DNA of 64,000 bases from Dolomedes plantarius (GCA_907164885.2 OU015493.1:123319193-123383192); one strand, 5' to 3'. Shown: positions 20,728-32,816, counted from the stretch's first letter. Translations and numbers: made by a program. Notes: generated by a model not told the origin, from the sequence alone.

Positions 20728-21757
20728 ATATATTAGGATTAAAAATGTAAAGACTTGAGACACATTGTAAAATTATTGTCGTAGGGCCGAAGTGGTCAAA
20801 CTTCAGTAACATTCACTTTCATACGTAAAAACAAATTTTTTAAGTCATTACTATTAGAAAGACTACGTAGGGGCTGGCCACACACCTTTCTCATGTGTCT
20901 CCTTGAAGAGAGTAAATGCGGAATGCAATTTTACATCACTTCATAACCCAAATTTCCCAAAATGTACCCTTCCTGTGGTCAGAACAGGTCAGCAAATTTC
21001 GAAGTCAAGCTATACCTTATATGGATATGTCTTTTAAGTCTAAAACTTATGCTGTCTATTTTCTCACGGGTTATCTTTAGCTCAGAGATCGTCTGAGAGT
21101 ATATATAATAATTACGAAAAGTTCAAAAGGGGGTTAAAAAAATTCGTAAATTATCGGGCAAACTAAGAGAGAGAATGAGTTTAATTAAGTTAGGGAATGA
21201 GAAATACATATTGGGCATAACGCACAAACGCACACATACAATATATATATATATATAATATATATATATATGTAATATAAAAATAATTTTTATATTAATA
21301 ATTTGACTTCTCCACGTTCCTGTAAAACAAAATTTATTCAATTTCTAAAGATGAGGTAATAGCTCATAAAGTTTGCAGTACTTAATCCCTTCGTTCCCCT
21401 GTAGACAGAGAAAGATCCTTCACAGGCTTTAGACAAGCAATGTCTAGGGAGACTGAGCCGATGAAAATCATCGGAAACGCCCCAGTCCATGACGTAACAT
21501 AGCGTCATGGAGAATAACCCTTGTACCACTTCTTCTGTATTTGTCCGATATTAAAATGTGAACACGGATGAAAGCCGGGTCTTTTCTTCTGATAGTGTTT
21601 GTACAAAGCATATGTCACACCTCTCTCCCTATGGGGAACTCAATGTGAACGACAAATAAAACTATTTTAATTCATTCGCCTGTTTACTACGTCCCAAGAA
21701 TTCTTTTCCAGCTGTTCCAGTATCTGCTTTGCTAACTGTTTCTATTGACATGATATG
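20728..21757. other. AT-rich DNA, no gene seen
   Basis: Includes a short interrupted TA repeat at about 21242-21271. Nothing else recognised. Confidence 0.5.

Positions 21758-21838
<81 letters not shown>
21758..21838. repeat. (TA)n microsatellite, longest in the window
   Basis: About 40 uninterrupted TA units. Confidence 0.95.
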
Positions 21839-21839
<1 letters not shown>

Positions 21840-22812
21840 CCAAGAGATATTCCCTATCGTATTTAATGTACCTTTTCATGATCTGTAAATCATCCTTTTT
21901 ATTAATGCATTTACTTTTTTAAATTACGTCTCTCTCCTTAAAGAGTTCTATTTTGAGAGTTCACATTTGCACGTTTGGTCAGATCCTATCATGCTCTGGA
22001 GAAACTGGTTATTCCTCTCGGAAGAGGTCACTCTGCTAGAATTAAGGTAATGAGGAACTGAAATTCACCATTGTCAGTAGATTTGTGGGTTTTAGTCAGA
22101 TCTATTCTCCTGGAATGTCAGGAAAGAGGACTTAAAGTGTTGTATTCTGGCATTACACGCGTGAGCTTGGTTCTGTACGGATATAAGTCTGGTTGGGTCA
22201 TAAAACTGTAAATGGCGAAAGATTGGAGGAGTGATCAAAGGAAGGATTTTATGAGCTAAGATTGTCTTTATTTTAAAGAATTACCACTTCTGGCTTACGA
22301 CCACAACTTCATTGGATATTTATGTTACTAACTAACTAACACACGTACACGCACACACATATATATATTAAATTTTTTTCATATATATAGTCTGTGGCAT
22401 GCTTTTGAATTCAATCCTACTTTTTAGAGAGCAAAGTTCAAGAAAAATTTTGCATAATAATTGGAACATATTCAAAAGGCAACAATTAAACTCAAGATGT
22501 TTTACCGAAAATCTGGGAATATGTGTACTAATCAAACAATCTGCTCAAGTAATCATAATTAATGAAATGGTATTTAATTGACACATTTTTCGTAAGTACA
22601 TTAAGTTATTAATGTGAATCTCATTTTTTATAATTAAGATATTAGAAATTTATGAGTAACATATTTTTATCTCACGTTTGGATAAATTCCCTTTTTCCCT
22701 ACGAAACCAAACAAACTCAGAATGAGTGGTATTCTTTCGGCTGCCAAAGAATGAGGAAGAATGTGCAGAAATCTTAATTTGAATTCTTTTGTTTGTTATA
22801 AAATAAATTATA
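21839..22812. other. No feature seen
   Basis: AT-rich with a short CA/TA stretch near 22340-22390. No coding or repeat structure recognised. Confidence 0.45.
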
Positions 22813-24408
22813 CAGTGTGCAACAAAATTATAAGACCACCCAAAATATCACTCATTTTAATATTACACTGCATAAAATGAATAATTTTAAAATTTGAAGC
22901 AAATGAAAAAAGTTACATTTTCTCAAATAAATCGCTTAAAGGAAAAAAAATTGAGTTAATTTCACACAGCAAATGATTTTTTGAAATCTCTGTGTAACAT
23001 AAATATATGACCACTTATTTTTTTATTTAAAATTGCTTGCGTTTTTAAAACTATTTTATTTTTTCTTTCAAAATCGTAGATAAACTGTAACTTTACATCA
23101 CAAAAAAGTCCAAACGATAATATTGTAAAAGAAAATAGAATTTAATGTGTTTGTTTTTATGAGGAAATTCACAATGCTGCGTGGAAGAGAATTATCTGAA
23201 TTAGAAGTTCGAAAAATTTGGTTTTGTAAGGGCTCTGGAAAATCGGAATGTGAAATAAGTAAGATACTTAAACGTTCTAAAACTGCTATTCATAACGTTT
23301 TAAGTAAAAGAGATTTTTATGGAAAATATAAAAGATCTGGCAGAAAGAGTAAATTATCAGCTCGCGATAATAGACGAATTTTCAAGCTTGCAACGAAACA
23401 GAACTTGTCTACTCGTAAAATAACACAGCAGACAAGTAAAACTATTTCACATATGACAGTCTGGAGCACTTTAAGATCAAATTCAAATGTTGCTCTTCGG
23501 AAATTAAAAAGAAAACCAAGACTGTTAAAGCATCATAAAGAAGGATGGCTGAAGTGGGCAAAAAAAGTCATGACCTGGGATGCTGCTTGGAAAAATATTA
23601 TTTTTTCCGACGAAAAAAAATTTAATTTGGATGGCCCGGACGGTAATATTTCCTACTGGCATGATTTACGAACGGAACTTCGGGTTTTCTTCAGTAGACA
23701 GATGGGTGGTGGCTCTGTGATGGTGTGGGGAGCTTTTGCATATGATGGGAAATATGATCTGCAGCGAGTTCTTGGAAAAATGGACTCCATTTGTTATCAA
23801 CAACTGCTTTACCAACACCTTATACCTTTTGGCCCATTTTTAGGAGGATCAAACTGGAAACTTCATCAAGACAATGCGCCATGCCATGTGTCTAAATCAA
23901 CTAAAAACTGGTTTCAAAAAGAAAAAATCGAGGTCTTAAACTGACCAAGCCTTAGTCCAGACCTGAATCCCACCGAAAACTTGTGGGGCCATTTAGCTCG
24001 TCAATTGTATGCAAATAACCGTCAGTATGATTCTCTGTATGAATTGGAACTAGCTATCATGGATGAATGGGACAAAATTCCCAAATATTTGCTCGAAAAC
24101 CTAATTAATTCAATGAAAAATCGAGTATTTGAAGTTATTCAGAAAAATGGAGGATCAACATCTTATTAGTTTTATTAAAAAAATTTGTTTTAACTAGTGG
24201 TCTTATAATTTTGTTACAGATATTTGATTGGAAAAATTTGAAATTGTTGATAAAATAATTAGTATATTTAAATATCTCTTAAAAATAATATGCTTATATT
24301 TTATATTTCATTTATTAACATCAACCTAATTTAATTTTTAAAAAAATTATGCTATTTATAGTAAAAATCACAAAATCCACAGTGGTCTTATAATTTTGTT
24401 ACACACTG
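22813..24408 (+). mobile_element. Tc1-like transposon, nearly intact, IR/DR type
   Basis: 1596 bases between TA dinucleotides. Left end CAGTGTGCAACAAAATTATA, right end the complement of CAGTGTGTAACAAAATTATA, continuing AGACCAC. The motif recurs internally: complement at about 24197-24220 near the right end and a decayed form (TGTGTAACATAAATATATGA) at about 22992 near the left end, so each end has two sites (IR/DR). One nonsense codon in the transposase is the only lesion I see. Confidence 0.9.
23174..24169 (+). pseudogene. Tc1 transposase, DD34E, one premature stop
   Basis: From ATG at 23174 (MLRGRELSELEVRKIWF): 331 codons, normal for Tc1. N-terminal paired HTH domain to about residue 110 with the GRKSKLS linker (GRPR-like) between the two helices sets. 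Catalytic residues: IIFSDEKKFNLDG (Asp1), LHQDNAPCH (Asp2), NPTENLWG (Glu), 34 residues between Asp2 and Glu. TGA at 23942-23944 sits where relatives have Trp (VLxWPSLSPDLNP), so it is probably TGG to TGA. An upstream in-frame ATG at 23147 is less likely since MLRGRELS aligns with the usual N-terminus. Confidence 0.92.
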
Positions 24409-25196
24409 TATATAACGTAAGTCTATATTTATAGAAGTGTTTTTGTACAAAAATATAAATTAAAGAAAAGCTTCAATTTATGTTATAAATTGATGATTAA
24501 TACTGTCGGTCTAAATGGTGCAAAAAGCATTCAAAATCAGACACAGTCACTCTTTAGTCTGAGATCAAAATATCTACATCTAATTTAAAACTAGCAGCTT
24601 ATTTTACAAATCTGAAAAACAAATAAGAAATTTTAATCATATAAATTTGGACTTCATTTAAACGTTCTAGATACTCTAAGTAATAGATTATTTTTGTATT
24701 GTAACTTACATTGGGTGGAAAAAAAAAGGTTAACGCGTTAAACATGCGTTTGAATGTAATAATGTGGAGAAACAACAATAAAGAGTTTCAAAAGTTTCTA
24801 CCGATTTTTTCTTATAAGAAAAAAATGTACACATATTTTTAAACTCTCACTAAAAACGTTTAACCGAAATCAAACCCTATTGATTTTGGCTTTTAAACAA
24901 GTAACAATTATTTTTTCAATTAAAATTTTCAGTGGATCTTTTCTTTTAATAACGCAGCAAGCGAAGTTATAAATGGGAATGAGGAAATATGGCGGTATTC
25001 TTTATTTCTTAGACTCGAAGCTAAAAGAAAAATTGGTCCAAATGCCAACACAATTACAAAAATTAACTTTACATAGCATCAGAGATTAATAGAGGAAGGG
25101 AAATGGTTCTCAGATAATTTCCTTGCGTATATTTATCTTGGAAGGGAAGATTGACATAGGAAGAGATCAAAAAGATTTTTTACTTTCTGTACTTAC
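24409..25196. other. No feature seen (intron C-D)
   Basis: AT-rich intronic DNA between the Tc1 element and host exon C. Confidence 0.45.
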
Positions 25197-25268
25197 TTCT
25201 TCTAAATCATCAGCGTCTTCTGGTGCAGATGGTGATAGAAGCTCTCTGGATGAATCTAAACTAGGGCT
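25197..25268 (-). CDS. Host gene exon C (72-base exon, unidentified gene)
   Basis: Acceptor CTTTTTTATTTGATTTTAG and donor GAAGAA|GTAAGTACA are both strong. The 72 bases read 24 codons in phase 0: SPSLDSSRELLSPSAPEDAD then DLEE. Acidic, Ser/Pro-rich, probably disordered, with SP sites typical of phosphoregulated linkers. Phase fits exon B (15.3 kb upstream) and exon D (6.9 kb downstream). Being a multiple of three it could be a cassette exon. No family recognised. Confidence 0.65.
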
Positions 25269-25708
25269 CTAAAATCAAATAAAAAAGAAATCATTTAAAA
25301 GATTTTTTTAAAATTAGCAATTAATTATATGCACTCTGGTTCATTATGAATTGTTACTAACTTAAGAATCAGACTCATATTCATTGTGTTATATGAATGG
25401 GAGTTTGATCACTATGAATTATTACTGCGCCAGCACTTTGATAAATTTACTAGCAGCTAATGAGCTCGAAATCAACTCAGTCTAAAATCATCACGCAATA
25501 GCAGAAACACGGTTGGGAACAATTTTAGTGCGTTTGATGATGAAATATTTGAAAGACAAGATTAATCTTTTACAAATTGCTTTAGTTTGAAACATAAATG
25601 TGACGGTTTATTATTCACATGCTTAGATATATAATCAAAACACATATATACAATGGATGAATTTTTGAATATTAGTGACAAATTTCAATTCATTGCGATT
25701 AGTTTATT

Positions 25709-25712
<4 letters not shown>

Positions 25713-25751
<39 letters not shown>
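25713..25751. repeat. (TA)n microsatellite
   Basis: About 19 TA units. Confidence 0.9.
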
Positions 25752-25753
<2 letters not shown>

Positions 25754-25887
25754 CTCAACTCATAATATATGTTTTTAAATTACAACTGTTTCTTAATGAT
25801 ATAATACGTGTAAATGCTTTTAAAATAATTCTGTGATTTATGAATTTCAAGATTATATAATTTTCCTCACGGTATGTATTGGTTGGT

Positions 25888-26063
25888 AGGTTGTTTGAGA
25901 GCACTACAGTCATTTTTTCCTCCACGAGCGCTAATTCGATTGGGACCTACTGCTTAAAGCCGATTTCGAACGGGTACAAACATCCATGCCAACAGTGGGA
26001 CTCGAACCCACAGACTCTGTTACCGAATGCCACCGCCCTAGCCATTAGGCCATCACCCGTCAG
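25888..26063 (-). mobile_element. SINE family 1 copy
   Basis: Has GGGACCTACTGCTTAAAGCC, ACAAACATCCATGCCAACAG, B box in complement GGGACTCGAACCC and head CCCTAGCCATTAGGCCAT. One of the best preserved copies. Confidence 0.8.
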
Positions 26064-26189
26064 TATGTATTTGAAAAGTATATTTGAACTACTATGACCT
26101 TCCTCTCTTTTCTTTCAATGCACCAGACAGGGATCGACATAAAAACTAAGGCCTTCCGCGGTTAAATCCCTGCCTGTGAATATGCTGCC

Positions 26190-26255
26190 ATTACAATTTA
26201 GACCGAACGCCCTCAAGGGCGACTCCTGGTGGGATCGTAACCTCCACACGGGACG
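26190..26255 (-). repeat. Possible SINE family 2 fragment
   Basis: CCCTCAAGGGCGACTCCTGG and GGGATCGTAACCTCCAC resemble the central body of the SINE 2 copy at 41567. Short and diverged. Confidence 0.35.
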
Positions 26256-26624
26256 AGCTCAATGGAGCTCAATGGAATCAGTGAAGTAACTACGTTACAT
26301 GGGCCACGCCCGCCAACGTAGATATGCATAGTGGATGACCAATAGTTAGAAAGATGAAAGCAGATAGGTTTAATTTGGATCCGGGAGATTAAACAAAACA
26401 GCTTTGTAAGATAGAAGGAAGTTTAATTTTAGTATGAGAAGCAGTGTTCGCAAGGAGCAGTGCAAGTAGAGAGAGAATTTAAATATGATAATAAGGAAAT
26501 GTCTACAGAAGTAGGTAAAGAGGTTACCTAACAGTAAAATTATTATTATTATTATTATTATATATATATATATAAGTTTTTTTATATTATAAATTTAAAA
26601 GAGAAGAAAGGGAAAAATAAAAAA

Positions 26625-28340
26625 TTAAATACAGAGAACGGCTATAGGCCGTTTTCTGTTCGCAGGGTCGGCTGGGTCATAATTGGCGAGATTAGAGAGT
26701 AGATCATTATCTAATGAATTGTGAAAGTTTACAGTTAATTTTTGAATAAAATTTGGAAAAGAAAGGAGACCAAGCTCCTCGTAAATCTGAATATTTCTGA
26801 AATACCACGGCGCATTTACTGTTTGTCTAATGGTAATGTTTTGAGCTGTTGAAAGCTTTTTGATATGGGTATCTGCTGCATATGCCCAAGCCGGCGCTGC
26901 GTAGGTTAAAAGTGGCCTAAGGAAGGATTTGTAAATGAGCAGTTTATTGTTAATTGATAGTTTACTGTTACGAGCAATTAGGGGGAATAAAAGTCTTTTC
27001 GTAGCTCGAAACTTATCCCTGATCTGTGCAGTGTGGTGTCTCCAAGTGAGATTTTTATCAAGAGTAACTCCAAGGTATTTAACTGTATTAGACCGGGGGA
27101 TATTATCATTACCAATGATAAGTTTATGTTTGTCAATAGTGCGTTTGGTTTTGTAAGTGAACATAACCGCGATGCATTTTTCAGCGTTGATTTTAATTTT
27201 CCATTTATCGAGCCATTTTTGAATTGTTATCATATGATCATTAAGGTACTTGACAGCGTATTTTAAGTTGGGGTCAGTAGCATAGATGGCGTTGTCATCC
27301 GCGAAGATAGCAATATTGGTTTTTATATATTGGAGAAAATCGTTGGCATAGACGTTAAACAAAATTGGAGCAATAATAGAACCTTGGGGAATTCCGCTAT
27401 AGAAATTTAGTTTGGTAGAAAAATTGTCTTTAATTTTAATTTGGAAAGTGCGATTATTTAAGTAAGAGATAATTAATTTAATGAAGTGGGGGGGGGGAAA
27501 GTTGTAATTAATCAGTTTATGGATAAGACCATCAATCCAAATTTTATCAAAGGCTTTGCTAACATCCAGGAAAAGGGCTCCAGTAGAATATTTATTAATT
27601 TTAGAATTGGCAAGATGCTCAACAATACGATAAACTTGGTGAGGAGCGGAAAGTGATTTGCTAAAACCAAATTGGTAGGGGATAATGATATTGTTAGAGT
27701 TAAGATGATTATTGATTTCAATAGCAATACACTTTTCAGTGATTTTACTAATAGTATTGAGAAGGCTAATTGGCCGATAACTATCGGGTGAGTTCTTATT
27801 TTCCCCGAGTTTAGCTATTGGCACATTTATAGAATTTTTCCAACTTTGAGGAAAGAAATTCAGTTTAAAATTAGCATTAATAAGGGCAGTAATTTTGAAT
27901 ATGTATTTAAGAGGAATATTTTTAAGCATAGTGTTAGTGATTTGGTCCTCGCCAGGCGACTTTCGTTTAGGAAGTTTTTTGATAATTTCTTTAATATTAG
28001 ATGGGGGAATGTAAATTTCGGCGTTAGGGAAGTTGGTAGAATTAAATAAATTAATATTGGTTTGAACAATGTTTTCAATACTAGTATTGGGGCTAGGATT
28101 AAGGGTGAAGTTATTTGCAAGAGTATGGGCAATGAGGTTAGATTTATCCGAGTCGGAGTATATAAAGTTATTACTATTGGGGTTTTTAAGGGGGGAAATG
28201 AGACTCATTTTATTTTTTAAGCGTTTAGCGGCTCTCCAAATGGAATTGTCAGTAATGCCCAGAGAAGTAATGTAGTCTTCCCAGATTTTGTTGGCTTTGT
28301 CGTGAATGTAGTATTGTGATGTAGGTAAAATACACTTAAT
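26625..28340 (-). CDS. LINE ORF2 reverse transcriptase domain (Jockey group)
   Basis: Open from about 28340 to TAA/TAG at 26625, including 527 codons after the first ATG at 28208. The upstream part reads YYIHDKANKIWEDYITSLG, the usual linker before RT. RT blocks in order: KLPKRKSPGEDQITNTMLK, SWKNSINVPIAKLGENKNSP, SYRPISLLNTISKITEKCI, QFGFSKSLSAPHQ, GALFLDVSKAFDKIW, SGIPQGSIIAPILFNVYAND, then the catalytic AIFADDNAIYA (FADD), KCIAVMFT and VKYLGVTLD; the thumb region ends in RPIAVLCI. No RNase H domain follows. The frame is intact, which suggests a young insertion, but without the 5' part it cannot be autonomous. Its role would be target-primed reverse transcription. Confidence 0.92.
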   Translation of the reverse strand: MKCILPTSQYYIHDKANKIWEDYITSLGITDNSIWRAAKRLKNKMSLISPLKNPNSNNFIYSDSDKSNLIAHTLANNFTLNPSPNTSIENIVQTNINLFNSTNFPNAEIYIPPSNIKEIIKKLPKRKSPGEDQITNTMLKNIPLKYIFKITALINANFKLNFFPQSWKNSINVPIAKLGENKNSPDSYRPISLLNTISKITEKCIAIEINNHLNSNNIIIPYQFGFSKSLSAPHQVYRIVEHLANSKINKYSTGALFLDVSKAFDKIWIDGLIHKLINYNFPPPHFIKLIISYLNNRTFQIKIKDNFSTKLNFYSGIPQGSIIAPILFNVYANDFLQYIKTNIAIFADDNAIYATDPNLKYAVKYLNDHMITIQKWLDKWKIKINAEKCIAVMFTYKTKRTIDKHKLIIGNDNIPRSNTVKYLGVTLDKNLTWRHHTAQIRDKFRATKRLLFPLIARNSKLSINNKLLIYKSFLRPLLTYAAPAWAYAADTHIKKLSTAQNITIRQTVNAPWYFRNIQIYEELGLLSFPNFIQKLTVNFHNSLDNDLLSNLANYDPADPANRKRPIAVLCI

Positions 28341-28344
28341 AATT

Positions 28345-30042
28345 AAGATGATAGCATATAATTAATACATAACGCCCGTGGTAATGTCTGTTTTAAATAT
28401 ATTTGCATTGTTGAAACTCTGTAAGCCTCTACTCAACTTGTTCCAACTAGCGGCGATCCAATTTTTTAATTGCTTGATTATTACTGAAGATTATTAGAAA
28501 AAGGTGCGCAATTTTTTTGATAATGGGAGGTAGCATGAGAGTATATTAAAATATTGGATCACGGCTAGCACTAATATTTGATTCCTTAACTTTACTAATA
28601 ATTTATAATTAAATAACTAAATATGACTGTAACATTTATGTGCATTTTATTCTTTTACTTGTTAAAGTGGCTGGTATATTGTTTTTATTAGTTTTTTTTG
28701 GTGGCTGGTATGTATTCAACATAGTTAATTATTAATTTTAGAGTGTTTTATTTTTGATTTTTCAATTAATAGTAAATTTTGGATTATGAACCCAAACCTT
28801 TGTGTAAGCTGGGCTGGTAGGCAATGTAACGAGATCTCCTCCATTTTCACAGTATTTTCACAGCACATACCCAGGACTACACCGGATAAAGGGATTAACA
28901 GAAGTATCCATTTCAAGAAACAACCCCTTTTTGCAGCTGGCCAAGAGATAAGCGAAACAACCGTTTTGATGAGGGGTAGGCGCATGGATGCGCCTGAGAT
29001 CGCCAAACACGGAGTTAGTCCTAGAGTTTAGAAAAAAAATAAATCCTGATTTGATGCAAGATCAAAGTTTGAAAATAAAATACTATACTGCCTATCAAAT
29101 TATAATTCAAGCCCCTCAAATTCTGTTGGTCCGAATTTCCCTGTTAAAATCAAGGAGCGAAGACGCACTCATTTTCACCCACGAGTAGCCATACAAAGGG
29201 GTGAGAGGGTCATCGAATGGAGATTTTTGGAGGGGGGGAGTGAGTTTTTTGGGCAGGCTCTCTCTCTCGACCGGCGACTTTGAAAAGTGGGTAGCCTTCA
29301 ACTCTACTAGCCGAGAGATGCAAGATGGATCTGGAGATGATTCGATTTTAGCCCGAGCGTGCCCTAGATGTCTGAGGAAGGGAAGAAAGACCTGCTGGCC
29401 CATTCCCTGTTAAATTCTGCTATTGAAGACGGTACCGTCCCCCTTTTTTTATTTATTCGCTGCAGCATTAATGTTGTTTTTCCTTAAATTTTTTTTAATT
29501 TTAATTAACTTAATTATCAATGATTTAAAAGTTTTGGTTACCAGCCACTTACGCGAACTTGTTTAAATTAAATTATATTGTGAAAGGTGATGTTGATGAA
29601 AATTAGAGGAGAGTAAATCCTCAGAGTGTAATCTGCCTATAGCCAGTGTAAAATATATGGTCGAACGACGTTCAAATAAATTATGTTAATTTTAGGTATA
29701 AATTTTGTCATGTCGTTCAGTTGCCTCGTAGTTTTCTTCGTTCCTTTTAGATAATTTTTATTTCAGCTTTCTTTTCAGTGAACTATTTTCAAGTTAGTTT
29801 AAAATAATTTTCATGATTCAGCCCTCTACAGCAGGGGCATCAGCAGTGAACCAGATATTGTATTTTAATGGGTTATTGCTTATCACAACCCGCATCTTTA
29901 AAAGGTACTAACCACGACGCAAGTGAATTAATTTGTTTCATGTAATTTTTTTAAACACCTCTAAGAGCATATCTAAGCTTTAACAATCTTAAAAATTATT
30001 TTAATTTAACTCTCTCGGTTATAACGTTTTAAAAACGTAACA
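28345..30042. other. 1.7 kb foreign DNA inside the LINE
   Basis: Separates the endonuclease end (QQDLKYC) from the pre-RT linker (SQYYIHDK). AATACT occurs at both junctions (minus strand GAAATACTGT and CAATACTACA), a possible target duplication. No TIR, transposase or ORF of known type was found. A GC-richer patch at about 29110-29420 with GGGGTGAGAGGGTCATCG has no identified relative here. Confidence 0.45.
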
Positions 30043-30540
30043 GTATTTCAAGTCTTGCTGGGCGTTATTCACAATGGTTTTATTTTGTGTAGTTTTATTA
30101 CTTTGGCAATTTTTACGTACTCTATTTCTATTGTTAGTGAGAATCTTAAGTTGTGTGTCAATGCGAGTTTTATTGTTAGGTGGATTAATTTTAGTATTAT
30201 TATTTAATGACGTGGTAATGTCTCTAGTGATTCTGGTGATGAGGTTGTCAATATCATTATGTGTATTAATAACCGGATGTGTGTAGGGATTGGCATGGAA
30301 TTCTTTTCTAAATTTATCCCTGTTAGTGTATTTGGAATGAGTGATAATGAGGGGATTAGTGTCAAGAGGGATGGTAAGAGCAACAGGGTTGTGATCAGAG
30401 GAAAGGTTACAGAGGGTGTCAATAATGATATTATGGGGAAAGACTTTAACTAGCGCAAAATCGATAATGCTATTACTATACTTCACGCGGGATGACATTC
30501 CTGACAACAGATTTAACATGTCCATACCCAGCGTAGACAT
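30043..30540 (-). pseudogene. LINE AP endonuclease, C-terminal part, and linker
   Basis: Reads SIIDFALVKVFPHNII and the active-site block SSDHNPVALTI (SDH), then a long basic linker rich in Asn, Thr and Lys ending in QQDLKYC. In the LINE this nicks target DNA. The N-terminal two thirds of the domain are missing, and the frame leaves the LINE at about 30043. Confidence 0.75.
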
Positions 30541-31195
30541 AAAAGAGCTCAGTGGACCATGTCAGGATTCTGACAGAGCACCCTCGGTTCCGAAAGCTGA
30601 TGTGCTAACTACTAGGTTGTCCCGGGACTTCTTTTTTGTCTTGATGAATGACAATTTAATTTTTATTCACTAGCATAAAATAACCTAGTTATTTTAGACA
30701 TGCACAAAATTTATAAACCAAGTTTTAAAATACTACCGTAAGATGGGGTTAATTTGTGACTGCAGGGGTAACTTTGTGACACAGTAATTTTTTCGTATTT
30801 CGGATCTTGCGCCGCGCCCGTGGTACCGGGAAGGCAAAGAAGAGAGCCAACAGCTTGTCCGACATACAGAGACACCCGGTGGCCAGTGTCCAAAGCTTTT
30901 GTACGTCATTTTTCTTCCTGGCCAGTGTATTCTTCAAACTTGTTGTCAAGCTATTGACTAAAACTTTGGAAACCTTGGAAACACCTTATAAAACCAACTA
31001 CCCCAGGTCTATTCTATTGTAAATATGTTGGTTACACTGGGGAGCAATATAACTTTTGTGTAGTAATATTTCTGAGAGATAGGAGAACATAACCTAAATA
31101 TCGAAAGGTAACCGTGTTACTTTGTGACACACTGAAACTGTCACAAAATAACCCACAAAGTCGACCCACCTCCTCCAGCCGCTCTCTAAAATACC

Positions 31196-31360
31196 ACTGG
31201 AGAGAAAGAAGTACTGCCTATCTGGAAAAACTACACAAAGGAGCAGAATGTGCCGAAAGACGAATTTCCTCATCTTCTTGAAGAACTGATGGCTACCCTG
31301 GACACCCAAGGTCTCTTTGATATCAAAGATATAGATAAAGCCATCCAATATTTGAAATAG
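31196..31360 (+). pseudogene. Pogo/jerky-like transposase fragment
   Basis: Reads VLPIWKNYTKEQNVPKDEFP then HLLEELMATLDTQ. The W-x-K...FPxLLxxL pattern resembles the region after the DDE core in pogo/Tigger-type transposases. The frame is lost on both sides, partly to the Tc1 insertion. Assignment is by pattern only. Confidence 0.4.
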
Positions 31361-31367
31361 GTATATA

Positions 31368-32606
31368 CACTGCTGGCCACCCAAATTGCAACACCAAGAA
31401 AGACAAGAGATATCACAACAAAATTCATTTTGTAGATAACATGTTGACCAAGTATCAAATGACTAAATTTATAGACTTCTGTGAAGTGTGGTTTCTGCCA
31501 AAATCAGTAGCCAGAGTAGCCACCATTGTTGGAGATCACCGCTGCCACACGCCTCGGCATTGATTCATAGAGACTTTGGATGAGTTCTCGGGGTACAGCA
31601 GACCAAGCAGCTTCCACATGTTGCCAAAGTTGATCTGCTGTGGCAGCTGGGGATGGAATCTGGGTCAATCGTAGAGCAACCATGGACCACATGTTTTCTA
31701 TCGGCGAAAGATCCGGAGAGCGAGGCGGCCAGGGAAGCAATTCAATCTGGCGATTGATGGAGAACCGTTGGACAATGCGTGCCACGTGTGGTCGCGCATT
31801 ATCCTGTTGAAATATGGCTGTGGGCAAGCCCTGAAGGTAAGGAAGGACAACTGGCTCCAACATCTCGGAAAATGTAGCGCTGGCTGTTTAAAGTACCGAC
31901 AATGCATACTAGAGGTGTGCGAGAGTGATATCCTATACCGCCCCATACCATAATACCCGGTGCGGGACCAGTGTGGCGGTGCATAACGCAGCTGTTCAGC
32001 ATCCTCTCTTCACGGTGTCTCCAGACCCGAATGCGACCATCGTGGTGTTGCAGACAGAAGCGTGACTCGTCAGTAAAGACAATTTCATTCTATTCTGCCG
32101 TCCACGTCCTTCTGTCATCACACCATTGTCTGTGACGTCTGTGGTTCTGTGTCAAGGGTAGACAAAGCAATGGACGTCTTGCGGACAGACCACGCCGGTC
32201 CGTCGTACCCTCCTGCATCCAACGATCACATATCCGCATTACAGTTGTTTGGTTTCGTCCAACACGACTACCGATTTCCCTGAAAGATAATCCGCAATCT
32301 CGGTAGGCCACTATCCTTCCTCTGTCGAACTCGGATACTTGATCAAAAGAGGATCGCTGTTTTCGACGAGGCATAATGGATCGTTTTTTTGAAAAAACCA
32401 CAAGAAAAACACAATTGTCGAACTTGAAATCGTCGAAATCTCCAAGCCTTAAATAGCGCTTTGAAGTGGCGCCACAGGCGCGCGTGATGTGCGTCTGCGC
32501 TGAAATTCTAATCATTTGCATATCTCACCTCCGCTAATGCATGTTGTAAATTTCATGTTATTTGCATGTTTCCTTCAGGATGTTGCATTTACAGTGGCCA
32601 GCAGTG
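31368..32606 (-). mobile_element. Tc1-like transposon nested in the pogo-like element
   Basis: Ends CACTGCTGGCCACCCAAATT and the complement of CACTGCTGGCCACTGTAAAT, both flanked by TA. 1239 bases, shorter than the usual 1.6 kb because the middle of the transposase is deleted. Confidence 0.85.
31504..32374 (-). pseudogene. Tc1 transposase, DD34E, internally deleted
   Basis: Starts MPRRKQRSSFDQVSEFDRGR (first HTH) to RNQTTVMRICDRWMQEGTTD; then about 50 residues of the second HTH are missing. Continues RRTWTAE, a TAG in place of likely Trp, NEIVFTDESRF (Asp1), GIMVWGGIGYHSRTPL, a frameshift near 31870, TAIFQQDNARPH (Asp2) and SPDLSPIENMW (Glu), 34 residues apart, ending VISNNGGYSGY. Clearly dead. 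Confidence 0.88.
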
Positions 32607-32740
32607 TATAATTGTGTATCAAGCTTTTGATAAGAATTTTACTGTTTGACTCTGTGTCAAGTAATATTTCCTTTTGAATTTCAAGGCGAAAACACAGATG
32701 TCACAAAGTTGCCGAGTGAGGCAACTTTGTGACAACTTTT

Positions 32741-32816
32741 ATCTTTAATAAATTATTCTTATCTTTAATAAATTATCTTTAATAAATTATTCTTTAATAA
32801 ATTATCTTTAATAAAT
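32741..32816. repeat. Short AT tandem repeat
   Basis: About five imperfect copies of ATCTTTAATAAATT within the pogo-like element. Confidence 0.75.

Larger units (their letters stand above)
26539..30540 (-). mobile_element. Jockey-type LINE, 5' truncated, split by an insertion
   Basis: On the minus strand: end of an AP endonuclease (30540-30043), foreign DNA (about 28345-30042), reverse transcriptase (28340-26625), a short A/T-rich 3' UTR, and a (TAA)n tail at 26560-26539 followed by TA repeats. TAA-type tails and the APE-RT order fit the Jockey group. The endonuclease starts mid-domain, so the 5' part was lost, usual for incomplete reverse transcription. Confidence 0.8.
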
